A DNA stretch of 15,481 nt, taken from assembly GCA_002368955.1 (NCBI GenBank), contig DFDY01000023.1:4338-19818 (forward strand), read 5' to 3'. Made by a program: the position numbers and the translations under genes. The DNA comes from Bacteroidales bacterium UBA3816 (GTDB lineage: Bacteria; Bacteroidota; Bacteroidia; Bacteroidales; P3). The notes beneath the pieces are model-generated. The model made no database searches and was not told the origin of the DNA. It saw only the letters and a list, made by a program, of their open reading frames with translations. Shown here one piece after another: positions 6,367 to 13,469 of the stretch (its first letter is position 1; the number at the start of each line of letters is the position of its first letter).

Positions 6367-6574
6367 GCGTGTCTCCGACACGCAGTCGGGGCCGCTTGTC
6401 ACATACCCCACACTGCGCCCTGTCGGGCTTATACGGGGTTTCTTCGAGACGTTGCTTGGTCTCGGCAAAGAAAGCGAGCTTCCTTTGCTCTCAACTTTGC
6501 AACGTTATTGAGAGCGCGTGTCTCCGACACGCAGTCTGGACCGCTTGTCACATACCCCACACTGCGGTGTGGGG
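6367..6574 (-). repeat. Palindromic repeat copy D: two units in tandem sharing a hairpin
   Basis: Read on the minus strand from 6574: a perfect CCCCACAC-CGCA-GTGTGGGG hairpin II (6574-6555) with no inner stem; a spacer TATGTGACAAGCGG; GCGTGTC-GGA-GACACGC (6532-6516); the linker GCTCTCAATAA; a 55-nt hairpin CGTTGC...GCAACG (6504-6450); TCTCGAAGAAA; a full hairpin II (6438-6406); the spacer TATGTGACAAGCGG again; and a second GCGTGTC-GGA-GACACGC (6383-6367). The middle hairpin serves both units. The 55-nt hairpin differs from copy B at only about four bases, and its stem pairing is preserved. Confidence 0.82.
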
Positions 6575-6605
6575 AATCAATTGAATACGAAACTGGAGCC
6601 ATTAG

Positions 6606-7679
6606 CTATTCGGAGAAAACGCCGTAGAAGCCGACACCAAGGCGCTTGAGCTGGTCGGGCAGATAGTCGGGGCGGCCGTTGGAGTCGCAGGGGACGTTGA
6701 CCTCGATATGTGTGCGGCGGGAGCCAAAGATGCCCACTCCGCCGTTGACGTTGCTATAGGTTTGGTATTCCTGCCCGCCCACGACATTGGTGTTCTGCGA
6801 GGTGATGTAGGCGTTCAGGTCTTCGTTGCAGACATAAATGATGATGTCGACGTTGTTGACAGTGAAGAGGGAGTCGGTGTTGTCGGCCAGGGCCTTTTTG
6901 ATGGTGGAGAGGAAGAGGTTTTGTGTGATGGACTTAGAGGAGAGGTTGTTGGCGTTATACTCGTTGGTCTTGAAGTCGCCGGGGATTAGAAGGCTGAGGG
7001 TGTCGCCATTTTTGCGATAGTAGAACCGGACGGCGGTTTGGTAGCGGCGGCCACGGGGGAGGGTGTTCCAGTGGATTTCGTTTTGGGTGGTGACGGGAAT
7101 GAAGCCAAAATGGCGACCACGAGCCGTATTGGGCAGGGTGACTACGTTTTCGACCTTGACGTGGTTGACCTCATTGAGGGGGAGGATGCCCACCAGAGTG
7201 GTGCGGGCCGAGGCCAGAGTGTCGCCTGTGGCATTGCTGATGACCAGCAACTCAAAAACACAGGCCGAGTCGGCCAGTAGGCGGCTGGTCCCAGGGACAC
7301 AATAGTACATGGGCTGCAGGCCAGAGGGGAACTGGCCTTCGGGTTTGCCCGGCACTTCGGTGTAGGTGAACTGCCAGCGGTCGACCAGCTGGTTGGTGGC
7401 AGTGATGCTGTGGTTGACCTCGTTGGTGACTCCGCGCCAGGCAAGCAGGTGCACCTGGATGTCGTCTTGCTGATAGTAGTTAGAATCGGCTATGGAGGAG
7501 TTGGAGACGTTGCCCTGATAGCAACGCTGGACTCGGGCCCAGACGGTGTCTTCCTGGATGTCGAGGACACAGTAGACACTGGGGACGTCCTTCCAGGGGG
7601 CATTGGGACTGAACTCTACCTTGCAGGAGGCGAAGGCCACTAGGGCTAACATCAAAAGGGGAAGTAGGCGCGGTTTCAT
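6606..7679 (-). CDS. Exported lipoprotein, DUF4249-like, function unknown
   Basis: This 357-residue protein starts with a lipoprotein signal peptide (MKPRLLPLLMLALVAFASC, lipobox Cys19). The rest looks beta-rich and soluble. The segment VPSVYCVLDIQEDTVWARVQRCYQG resembles, in two parts (VPSVYCVLDIQED and TVWARVQRCYQG), the first strands of Bacteroidetes DUF4249-type lipoproteins. That match is from recall and only moderate. No catalytic motif is visible. The ATG follows the stop of the LacZ-like gene without a gap (TAAATG), so the two are almost certainly co-transcribed and translationally coupled. Together with the barrel protein upstream it probably forms a surface complex. No terminator with a T-tract follows, but a perfect C4/G4 hairpin of repeat copy D begins about 32 bp after the stop. 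Confidence 0.75.
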   Translation of the reverse strand: MKPRLLPLLMLALVAFASCKVEFSPNAPWKDVPSVYCVLDIQEDTVWARVQRCYQGNVSNSSIADSNYYQQDDIQVHLLAWRGVTNEVNHSITATNQLVDRWQFTYTEVPGKPEGQFPSGLQPMYYCVPGTSRLLADSACVFELLVISNATGDTLASARTTLVGILPLNEVNHVKVENVVTLPNTARGRHFGFIPVTTQNEIHWNTLPRGRRYQTAVRFYYRKNGDTLSLLIPGDFKTNEYNANNLSSKSITQNLFLSTIKKALADNTDSLFTVNNVDIIIYVCNEDLNAYITSQNTNVVGGQEYQTYSNVNGGVGIFGSRRTHIEVNVPCDSNGRPDYLPDQLKRLGVGFYGVFSE

Positions 7680-10600
7680 TTATTTGACTATTATTTCGTT
7701 GATTTCTATCTCGTCCATCATAATCCAGGGTTTGAGGCCCTTGGCACGGTGCCACTGGGGGATGCGGGCGAGGGGTTGGGCCAGGATGCGCACAAAGCGC
7801 ACTTGGTCGCGATTGACGGGGACGGTGATGACCTGGAGCTGGGTGGTGTTCATCTCTTCGAGGGAGGCATCATAGGTGATGGTGGCAGGGATGAAGTCGG
7901 TGTATTCCTTGCCGTCGGCAGAGACGGCCACCATGACGGCGGCAGGGGCAAAGACCCACGCATCGGGCACGTGGGCAAAACGGAGGGTGACACTGTTGAT
8001 GTCGATGACTTTGCCCAGTTCGAGGTCGACCTGTACGTCATGGCCAGAAAAGCCCAGCCAGCCGCGGCTGAGGTCGTTGACGTCGCCCAACTCATCGTCG
8101 ATGAGGGCACGGGAGGCATTTTTGTTATAAGGAGTGTTGGGCTTGTGGGAGAAGGTGCAGGCGACGACATAGTCGAAGGAGTACTGTTCTGTGGCCACGA
8201 AGGAGGGGGAGTCGCCTTTCTTATAGGCGCGGGCCTTGATTACCACGCTGTTCTGTACGGTGAAGGGCTTGGTGTAGAGGGGGGATTTCTCTGTGGGTAC
8301 GGTGCCGTCGAGGGTGTAGCGGATTTCGGTCTTGGGAGTGGGACAGGTGATGGTAATCTGCATGGGGCCGTCAAAACGGTCGCGGCTCTTGCTGATGACA
8401 GGCAGTTCGACTATGTTGGAGATGGCCTTGGGGTAGACGATGCGGCGGAAGTCTTGGGCATTGTATTCCATGCAGTCGAAGGGCCGCAGATGGAGGGTGA
8501 ACTGATATTTATGGTCCTTGACAAGGTCGCGGTCGGTGAGGTTGAGGCCTGCCATGGCACTGCCCACACCGGCCATGCGGTAGTCAACATGGAGGTTCCA
8601 GTAGTCAAGTGGTTTGGCTTCGGCCCTCTGGGACTGGCCATAAAGCTCCTCTTCATCAAAAGCAGATATGGAGAAATTGAAGAGGGTATCGATAAGGTCG
8701 ACATAAAGTCCCACCTGCTCGTTGCGGAAAGCGGCCCAGCGGGTTTCGGCGTAGTTGCCGTGGTGCTGCGGAGGCTGGTAGGCGGTGTGGCTCAATTCGC
8801 CAATGGGGAGTGTCTGCTGGGCTATCATGCCGGCAGCATGGCGGTCGACATAGCTTTCTATGTTGCGGCCGAGCCACTCAGCTGTGGTGAAAGCCGAAGT
8901 GAGTCCCAACTGCACGCCTACTTTGGCCACTGCCTTGATTTGCTCAGAGACGGTGATGTCGTTGTTGATAAGCACATCGCCAGAGGCAAGAATGAGATAG
9001 GCCTGACGGACGTCGAAAAGGACACCGAAACGGGGTGAGCTATAGCGGAACATCACGTCGAGTCCGACAGTGTGGGGGTCTATCTGACGGCAATTGGTGG
9101 CCACGACTTCGCGCTCCATCTGCCCAAATCCATAGCGGAGCCACTGTTTGACCCCATTGGGGTCTTGGCTGTCGTTGGGTGAAGGGGCACGCATGAAACT
9201 GAGTTGCGGAGGCTGGCGCAGGAGCTGGTTGCCACGGTAGCTGAGCGAGCTGAGGAGGCCTGTGCTGTCGTTAAATATCAATGAAACGTTATTGTTATAT
9301 ATCTTAACCTGATGGACAGTGTCTTTTTCTATCTGGAAGGGAGAGCCGTCGGGGCAGGCATAGGGCTGCCGAGGCATGTTGTCGGAGAGCAGCGGGAACT
9401 GGGCGACATATAGCACTGTGTTCTTGGGCACAGAGGCGGTATTGCCTCGCTGGCGAAGGGTGAACTTGATGAAAAGTTCCTCACCGGCATAGAGCAAGAG
9501 TTTGGGCACCTTGAGTTTGAAGTCTTTGCTCTCGCCCGGCTTGAGGGCCAAGGACACATCGCCTGAGACTATGTCGGTCTTGAGGTTGGAGCAGATGACG
9601 TACTCAAGGCTGAAGTCGGAGAGTGGTCGGAAATCGGAAAGGTTGGTGAGGACGAATTCGGCAGCATCGGGACTGGTCGAGGTAAGCTGCACGTTGAAAG
9701 GACGGTAGAGCTGTTTGAGCTCGGCCAGATAAGGTTTGGCGGCAAGGGCATGCCAGTCCTGCACCTGATAGAAACCGCCTTGGACTTGGGCATGGTCGAG
9801 CACGCGCTGCCAAAGGGGCTGGATGCCACCAAAATTGTTTCCCACGGCACTGCCATAGGAAGCCATTACTAAAGCACGGACCTGATTCTTGGAGAGGTAC
9901 TGACTGACGAGGTCGGTGGTGCTGTTGAGGGGAAAGATGAGGTCGGTGTTGTCGCCATACTGCGCACCGGCATAGAGGATGGGACGTTGGCTGTCTAACT
10001 GCTTGAGGGTATGATAGGCAGCCTGCATACAGATGCCGTTGTCGGGGCTTTCGCCCAAGGACCAGGCAATGATGCTGGGGTGATTTTTCAACTGCCCATA
10101 GAGGGCACGCATACGGTCGGAGAAAAGGTCGCTGTACTCGTTGTCGGCTGCCACGGCCTGTCCCATGGAGGAGGCAGGGAAGAGGGGCGCATCGCACACG
10201 ACATAGAAACCTAGTTCGTCGCAAAGCTCATAGAATTTTTCGGGGGCGGGACTGTTGCCCACTGTGCGGATGGCGTTGATGTTGTTAAACTTCATCTGCA
10301 CCATCTGATTGCGCAGCACTTTGAGCTGTTCTGGGGAGTCGAGCCGACCCACATTGAGCGTGATGCCTTTAAGGGTGATTTGTCGGCCATTGAGCACCAA
10401 GGCGTTGCGCTCATTGAGAGAACGAAAGCCAAAGCGGGTGCCGACAATGTCCTGCAACTCCATATCGTCGTCATAAAGGCGGATGACGGCGGTGTATAGT
10501 CTTGGCACCTCGGCATTCCAGGGCAGGACATCGGGAATGGTGGAGGTGATGGTTTGAGCGGTTTCACTGCGTTTGTCGAAGAAACACCATTTGCCCAGTT

Positions 10601-11249
10601 TGTCAACCTGATGGCCGCGGGAATCCCATATTTCCACTTCGAGGTAGCACTTGCCTTTCTTGCGTTGATTGAAAAGGTCGGCCTCAATAATATAGGTTCC
10701 CTGCTGGGTCTGCGGGTCGAAATCGGTGAGGATGGTGTAATCTTGGACGTTCTGCAAGGGCTTGAGCAACAAGGCACAGCTCATGACAGGGGTATCGATT
10801 CGACGTTCCAATAAAGCGCCGTCGTCGTCTCCCACGTAGCGCACTGAGAGTTGGGAGCTACGCCCGTAACGAATTTGCTCGCTGATGTCGAACTCTGTTA
10901 CTGCTGAACTGTTATGACTGATTCCTATCAACTGCTGGCCGATATAGAGTCCATAGCCAGCAGGCACCTGCATGCGGAAGAAGACTCGATAAGATTTCCA
11001 CTCTTTAGGGAAATCATAGTCCTGGGTCAAAAGGACAGCACCATCAGCCTCGCTGCGCTGCCAATCCTGGTCGAGCGGGAGAATGTAGGGGGAGTCGTCA
11101 TAGCGGAGGTGCTCAATGTCGTTCTCGTTGTCATAGGACACCACGTTGGCACGTGGGGCCATGCGTATGTTATCAATGCCCTCCTGCTGCTGGGCTTGCA
11201 AGGTATGGAAGCACAGCAGCAGGAACAGGGGCAGTGAAAGTCTCTTCAT
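7680..11249 (-). CDS. Secreted LacZ-family (GH2) protein with degraded active site
   Basis: This 1189-residue exported protein has a signal peptide (MKRLSLPLFLLLCFHTLQA, then QQQ). The order fits LacZ-type GH2: jelly-roll (about 55-150), Ig-like (165-280), barrel (283-520), second Ig-like (520-620), and a LacZ small-chain-like region (640-925) with FMRAPSPND and HVDYRMAGVGSAM. Two extras follow: a CHB_HEX_C/Fn3-like module (945-1030, IRYTLDGTVPT) and a discoidin-like module (1035-1187). The LacZ motif CEYAHAMGNS is ASYGSAVGNN here (463-472), so the nucleophile Glu is Ser464. The acid/base motif WSLGNES is WSLGES (396-401), with the Asn-Glu pair altered. The His of RxSHYP is gone, while NHPS is kept. 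I infer no classical galactosidase activity and a binding or structural role at the cell surface. The frame is intact, arguing against simple decay. Confidence 0.85.
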   Translation of the reverse strand: MKRLSLPLFLLLCFHTLQAQQQEGIDNIRMAPRANVVSYDNENDIEHLRYDDSPYILPLDQDWQRSEADGAVLLTQDYDFPKEWKSYRVFFRMQVPAGYGLYIGQQLIGISHNSSAVTEFDISEQIRYGRSSQLSVRYVGDDDGALLERRIDTPVMSCALLLKPLQNVQDYTILTDFDPQTQQGTYIIEADLFNQRKKGKCYLEVEIWDSRGHQVDKLGKWCFFDKRSETAQTITSTIPDVLPWNAEVPRLYTAVIRLYDDDMELQDIVGTRFGFRSLNERNALVLNGRQITLKGITLNVGRLDSPEQLKVLRNQMVQMKFNNINAIRTVGNSPAPEKFYELCDELGFYVVCDAPLFPASSMGQAVAADNEYSDLFSDRMRALYGQLKNHPSIIAWSLGESPDNGICMQAAYHTLKQLDSQRPILYAGAQYGDNTDLIFPLNSTTDLVSQYLSKNQVRALVMASYGSAVGNNFGGIQPLWQRVLDHAQVQGGFYQVQDWHALAAKPYLAELKQLYRPFNVQLTSTSPDAAEFVLTNLSDFRPLSDFSLEYVICSNLKTDIVSGDVSLALKPGESKDFKLKVPKLLLYAGEELFIKFTLRQRGNTASVPKNTVLYVAQFPLLSDNMPRQPYACPDGSPFQIEKDTVHQVKIYNNNVSLIFNDSTGLLSSLSYRGNQLLRQPPQLSFMRAPSPNDSQDPNGVKQWLRYGFGQMEREVVATNCRQIDPHTVGLDVMFRYSSPRFGVLFDVRQAYLILASGDVLINNDITVSEQIKAVAKVGVQLGLTSAFTTAEWLGRNIESYVDRHAAGMIAQQTLPIGELSHTAYQPPQHHGNYAETRWAAFRNEQVGLYVDLIDTLFNFSISAFDEEELYGQSQRAEAKPLDYWNLHVDYRMAGVGSAMAGLNLTDRDLVKDHKYQFTLHLRPFDCMEYNAQDFRRIVYPKAISNIVELPVISKSRDRFDGPMQITITCPTPKTEIRYTLDGTVPTEKSPLYTKPFTVQNSVVIKARAYKKGDSPSFVATEQYSFDYVVACTFSHKPNTPYNKNASRALIDDELGDVNDLSRGWLGFSGHDVQVDLELGKVIDINSVTLRFAHVPDAWVFAPAAVMVAVSADGKEYTDFIPATITYDASLEEMNTTQLQVITVPVNRDQVRFVRILAQPLARIPQWHRAKGLKPWIMMDEIEINEIIVK

Positions 11250-11254
11250 AAGTA

Positions 11255-11863
11255 CTAGAAGTTGAAGCCTACGCCAACCTTGAAGTCATGCATAGTAAAG
11301 GGCTGGGTGGTGTTGAGTTTACCGTCGGCATAGAGGCTCAGTTTGCGCAAAGCAATGAGCTGGTAGCCAATGAAGGCACTGACACCCATCTTGCGGTTGA
11401 AGGCATAGCGGGCGCCAATGTTCAGCCCAAAGGTGGGGCCACCGGCCTCAATCTTGGTGTAGGCGGCTCCCGTACCGTAGAAACCCAACGGGATGGAGTA
11501 GCCGACATAGGCCGATGTGAAGGGGGTGAGCTGGCTGCGGAGATAGTGGCTACGCACTTCCACAAAGACGGGCAGCTGGGTGAGGCCGCCGGCAAAGTCC
11601 TTCATGAATTCGACACCGAGGCCGATGCCGGACTCTTTGCGGATCTGCCATCCGCAGATGGCATAGATGCCGTGCATGGTGGCCTTGGTGCCATACTCCA
11701 CGTTGGTGCCTTGGTCGAGGTCGAAATAAATCGAGTTGATGTTGGAAGAAAAATCGTAACCGGCTACACCGTACATACGATGCCACTTGAACTCGACATG
11801 CTGCTGGGCCTGGGCTGCCATGAGGCTGACAACTGCTACCAATAAAAAGACTATTTTTTTCAT
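11255..11863 (-). CDS. Small outer-membrane beta-barrel protein
   Basis: This 202-residue protein has a clear signal peptide (MKKIVFLLVAVVSLMAAQA, cleavage before QQH). Alternating aromatic/glycine strands follow (for example TSAYVGYSIPLGFYG, FGLNIGARYAF, MGVSAFIGYQLIAL). It ends in VGVGFNF, a terminal Phe strand typical of barrels inserted by the BAM complex. The size suggests about eight strands. No family with a known function is recognisable. It lies 24 bp after the CoA-transferase gene and 5 bp before the LacZ-like gene. Within this run of exported proteins it may be the membrane anchor or pore of a surface complex. That role is inferred from position only. Confidence 0.8.
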   Translation of the reverse strand: MKKIVFLLVAVVSLMAAQAQQHVEFKWHRMYGVAGYDFSSNINSIYFDLDQGTNVEYGTKATMHGIYAICGWQIRKESGIGLGVEFMKDFAGGLTQLPVFVEVRSHYLRSQLTPFTSAYVGYSIPLGFYGTGAAYTKIEAGGPTFGLNIGARYAFNRKMGVSAFIGYQLIALRKLSLYADGKLNTTQPFTMHDFKVGVGFNF

Positions 11864-11887
11864 GTTGTTGTTGTTTGTGAGGTATGA

Positions 11888-12544
11888 CTACTTCATTTCC
11901 TTGAGGTCAGGGTCGATGATGAGGGTGGCCTCAGTGGCTGCCTGCACCTGCTCGACGGTGAACTCGGGATTGATTTCCTTCAGGACAATGCCCTTGGGAG
12001 TGATTTCCATGACACCCATCTCGGTGATGATCATGTTCACCTGACCCTTGGCGGTGAGGGGAAGGGTGCATTTCTTCAGAATCTTGGGGTTGCCTTTGGC
12101 AGTATGCTCCATGGCCAGGATGACCTTCTTGGCACCCACCAGCAAATCCATGGCACCGCCCATGCCGGGGGTCTTCTTGCCAGGAATCATCCAGTTGGCC
12201 AGGTCGCCCTGCTCGTCCACCTGCATGGCACCGAGAACGGAGACATTGACATGGCCGCCGCGGATGATGCCAAAGGAGGTGGCACTGTCGAAAGTGCTGG
12301 AACCAGGAGTATAGGTGATGTAGCCGCCACCGGCGTTAATCAACCAAGGATCCTCTTTGCCCTCTTCGGGAGTGGGACCCATGCCCAGCATACCGTTCTC
12401 GGACTGGAGAATGACATGCACATCGGCAGGGAGGAAATTGGGAATCAACGTGGGCAGACCAATACCCAGATTGACAACATCACCGTCTTTGAGCTCTTTG
12501 GCAGCGCGACGGGCGATAAAGGGTTTAATTTCGCTTTTTTCCAT
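11888..12544 (-). CDS. atoA: CoA-transferase subunit B (acetoacetate/butyrate type)
   Basis: This 218-residue protein has the typical length and layout of the beta chain of two-subunit 3-oxoacid CoA-transferases (AtoA/ScoB/CtfB). The opening contains GDVVNLGIGLPTLIPNFLP. The catalytic motif is LQSENGMLGMGP with Glu49, the residue that forms the glutamyl-CoA intermediate. GGGYITYTPGSSTFDS and the late ITEMGVMEIT also fit. In lysine fermentation this enzyme moves CoA between butyryl-CoA and acetoacetate. It lies 50 bp downstream of kamE in the same direction, which supports that role. The partner A subunit, needed for activity, is not in the window, so it must be encoded elsewhere. The symbol reflects the subunit type; the exact substrate pair is inferred. 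Confidence 0.9.
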   Translation of the reverse strand: MEKSEIKPFIARRAAKELKDGDVVNLGIGLPTLIPNFLPADVHVILQSENGMLGMGPTPEEGKEDPWLINAGGGYITYTPGSSTFDSATSFGIIRGGHVNVSVLGAMQVDEQGDLANWMIPGKKTPGMGGAMDLLVGAKKVILAMEHTAKGNPKILKKCTLPLTAKGQVNMIITEMGVMEITPKGIVLKEINPEFTVEQVQAATEATLIIDPDLKEMK

Positions 12545-12594
12545 AGTTAATATTTTTATAAAGTGTTACATTATTCTCAAACAATATGGCTGGA

Positions 12595-13395
12595 CTAGAG
12601 ACCGAAGTTCTGCACACCGCGCTTGACCATCTCCTCGGCGATATAGGAGGCCTCGTCGTCGGCATAGGTATTCATGCCGAAACCGGCATCATAGCCCAGT
12701 TCCTTAGCCAATTCATGGCTGATACGGGGACCGCCACAGATGAGGATGATTTTGTCGCGCAGACCTTCTGCCTCAAGCATCTCTACCAACTCGGTGAGGT
12801 TCTTGATGTGGACATCCTTCTGGGTGACCGTCTGGCTGACGATGAGGGCATCGGCGTGGAGTTCAATGCCTTTGGCAATGAAGTCCTCGTTGAGCACCTG
12901 GCTGCCGAGGTTATAGGCATCAATCATGTCGTAACGTTCCAAGCCATAGTGGCCGGCGTAGCCCTTCATGTTCATGATGGCATCAATACCCACCGTGTGG
13001 GCATCGGTGCCGGTGCTGGCCCCCACAATGACAATCTTGCGGCCGATATGCTCACGGATGTACTCATCGCACTCGTGCATGTCCATCTTGCTGGATTCCA
13101 CCTTGGGCACATGGATAGAGGTGTAGTCCACCGTGTGGGTGAGGCTTCCATAGCAGTTGAAAAAGGTGAAGCCTTTGGTCAACTCGTGGGTGTACACAAC
13201 CAAAGGATTTTCAAATCCCATTTTCTTCAGCAGCTGTTTGGCTGCCTCGGTGGCCTCATCGCCCTCAGGGACGGGCAGGGTGAAACTTAACTGGACTTTA
13301 CCATCGTTCATGGTATCGCCATAGGGCTTTATTTTAGTAAGATCTAAGGTTTTGTCGAAATCCTTAGCCTCCATTGAATATAAACCTTCGCTCAT
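12595..13395 (-). CDS. kamE: Lysine 5,6-aminomutase beta subunit (B12- and PLP-carrying)
   Basis: This 266-residue protein contains the adenosylcobalamin-binding motif DAHTVG at 131-136. His133 is the cobalt ligand, and Lys144 (in MNMKGYAG) is the residue that holds PLP as a Schiff base. Both fall at the same numbers as in the characterised Clostridium sticklandii enzyme, which also supports the chosen start. A Rossmann-type B12 domain follows, with SQTVTQKDVHI and ICGGPRISHELAKELGYDAGFG. With KamD it forms the cytoplasmic enzyme that moves the epsilon-amino group of D-lysine or beta-lysine to carbon 5, an early step of lysine fermentation to acetate and butyrate. It follows kamD after a 74-bp gap that holds a stem-loop. 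All key residues are present, so it should be active. Confidence 0.97.
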   Translation of the reverse strand: MSEGLYSMEAKDFDKTLDLTKIKPYGDTMNDGKVQLSFTLPVPEGDEATEAAKQLLKKMGFENPLVVYTHELTKGFTFFNCYGSLTHTVDYTSIHVPKVESSKMDMHECDEYIREHIGRKIVIVGASTGTDAHTVGIDAIMNMKGYAGHYGLERYDMIDAYNLGSQVLNEDFIAKGIELHADALIVSQTVTQKDVHIKNLTELVEMLEAEGLRDKIILICGGPRISHELAKELGYDAGFGMNTYADDEASYIAEEMVKRGVQNFGL

Positions 13396-13419
13396 TGTAT
13401 TATGCTTTTTTATGTTGAT

Positions 13420-13450
13420 GGAGCCCCTAGGAGGTTGCCTCTGTGGCTCC
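13420..13450 (-). promoter_or_regulatory. Intercistronic stem-loop between kamD and kamE
   Basis: In the 74-bp gap, GGAGCC (13450-13445 on the minus strand) pairs with GGCTCC (13425-13420), and an inner GAGG/CCTC pairing is possible across the loop. No T-tract follows, so it is not a classical terminator. It could shield the kamD message end or influence kamE translation. Confidence 0.5.
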
Positions 13451-13469
13451 TGATGTTCTTAACTTATGA

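Larger units (their letters stand above)
6167..6605. other. 439-bp intergenic region: tig promoter and tandem palindromic repeats
   Basis: The left part (6167-6360) is AT-rich with a TA-dinucleotide run near 6242-6254, and it holds the candidate promoter of trigger factor. The right part (6367-6574) is almost entirely palindromic repeat copy D. The frame open at 6369-6584 crosses these repeats and is not a credible gene. Confidence 0.72.

Noticed and set aside
7749..9038. Long + strand open frame (429 residues) opposite the LacZ-like gene
   Set aside because: It is antisense to a frame with signal peptide and clear LacZ motifs, and its Gly/Val/Glu-rich translation is the usual shadow of C-ending codons.
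12545..12594. Separate promoter for the CoA-transferase gene
   Set aside because: The 50-bp gap is AT-rich but has no TAnnTTTG match at a suitable distance, so read-through from kamE is simpler.
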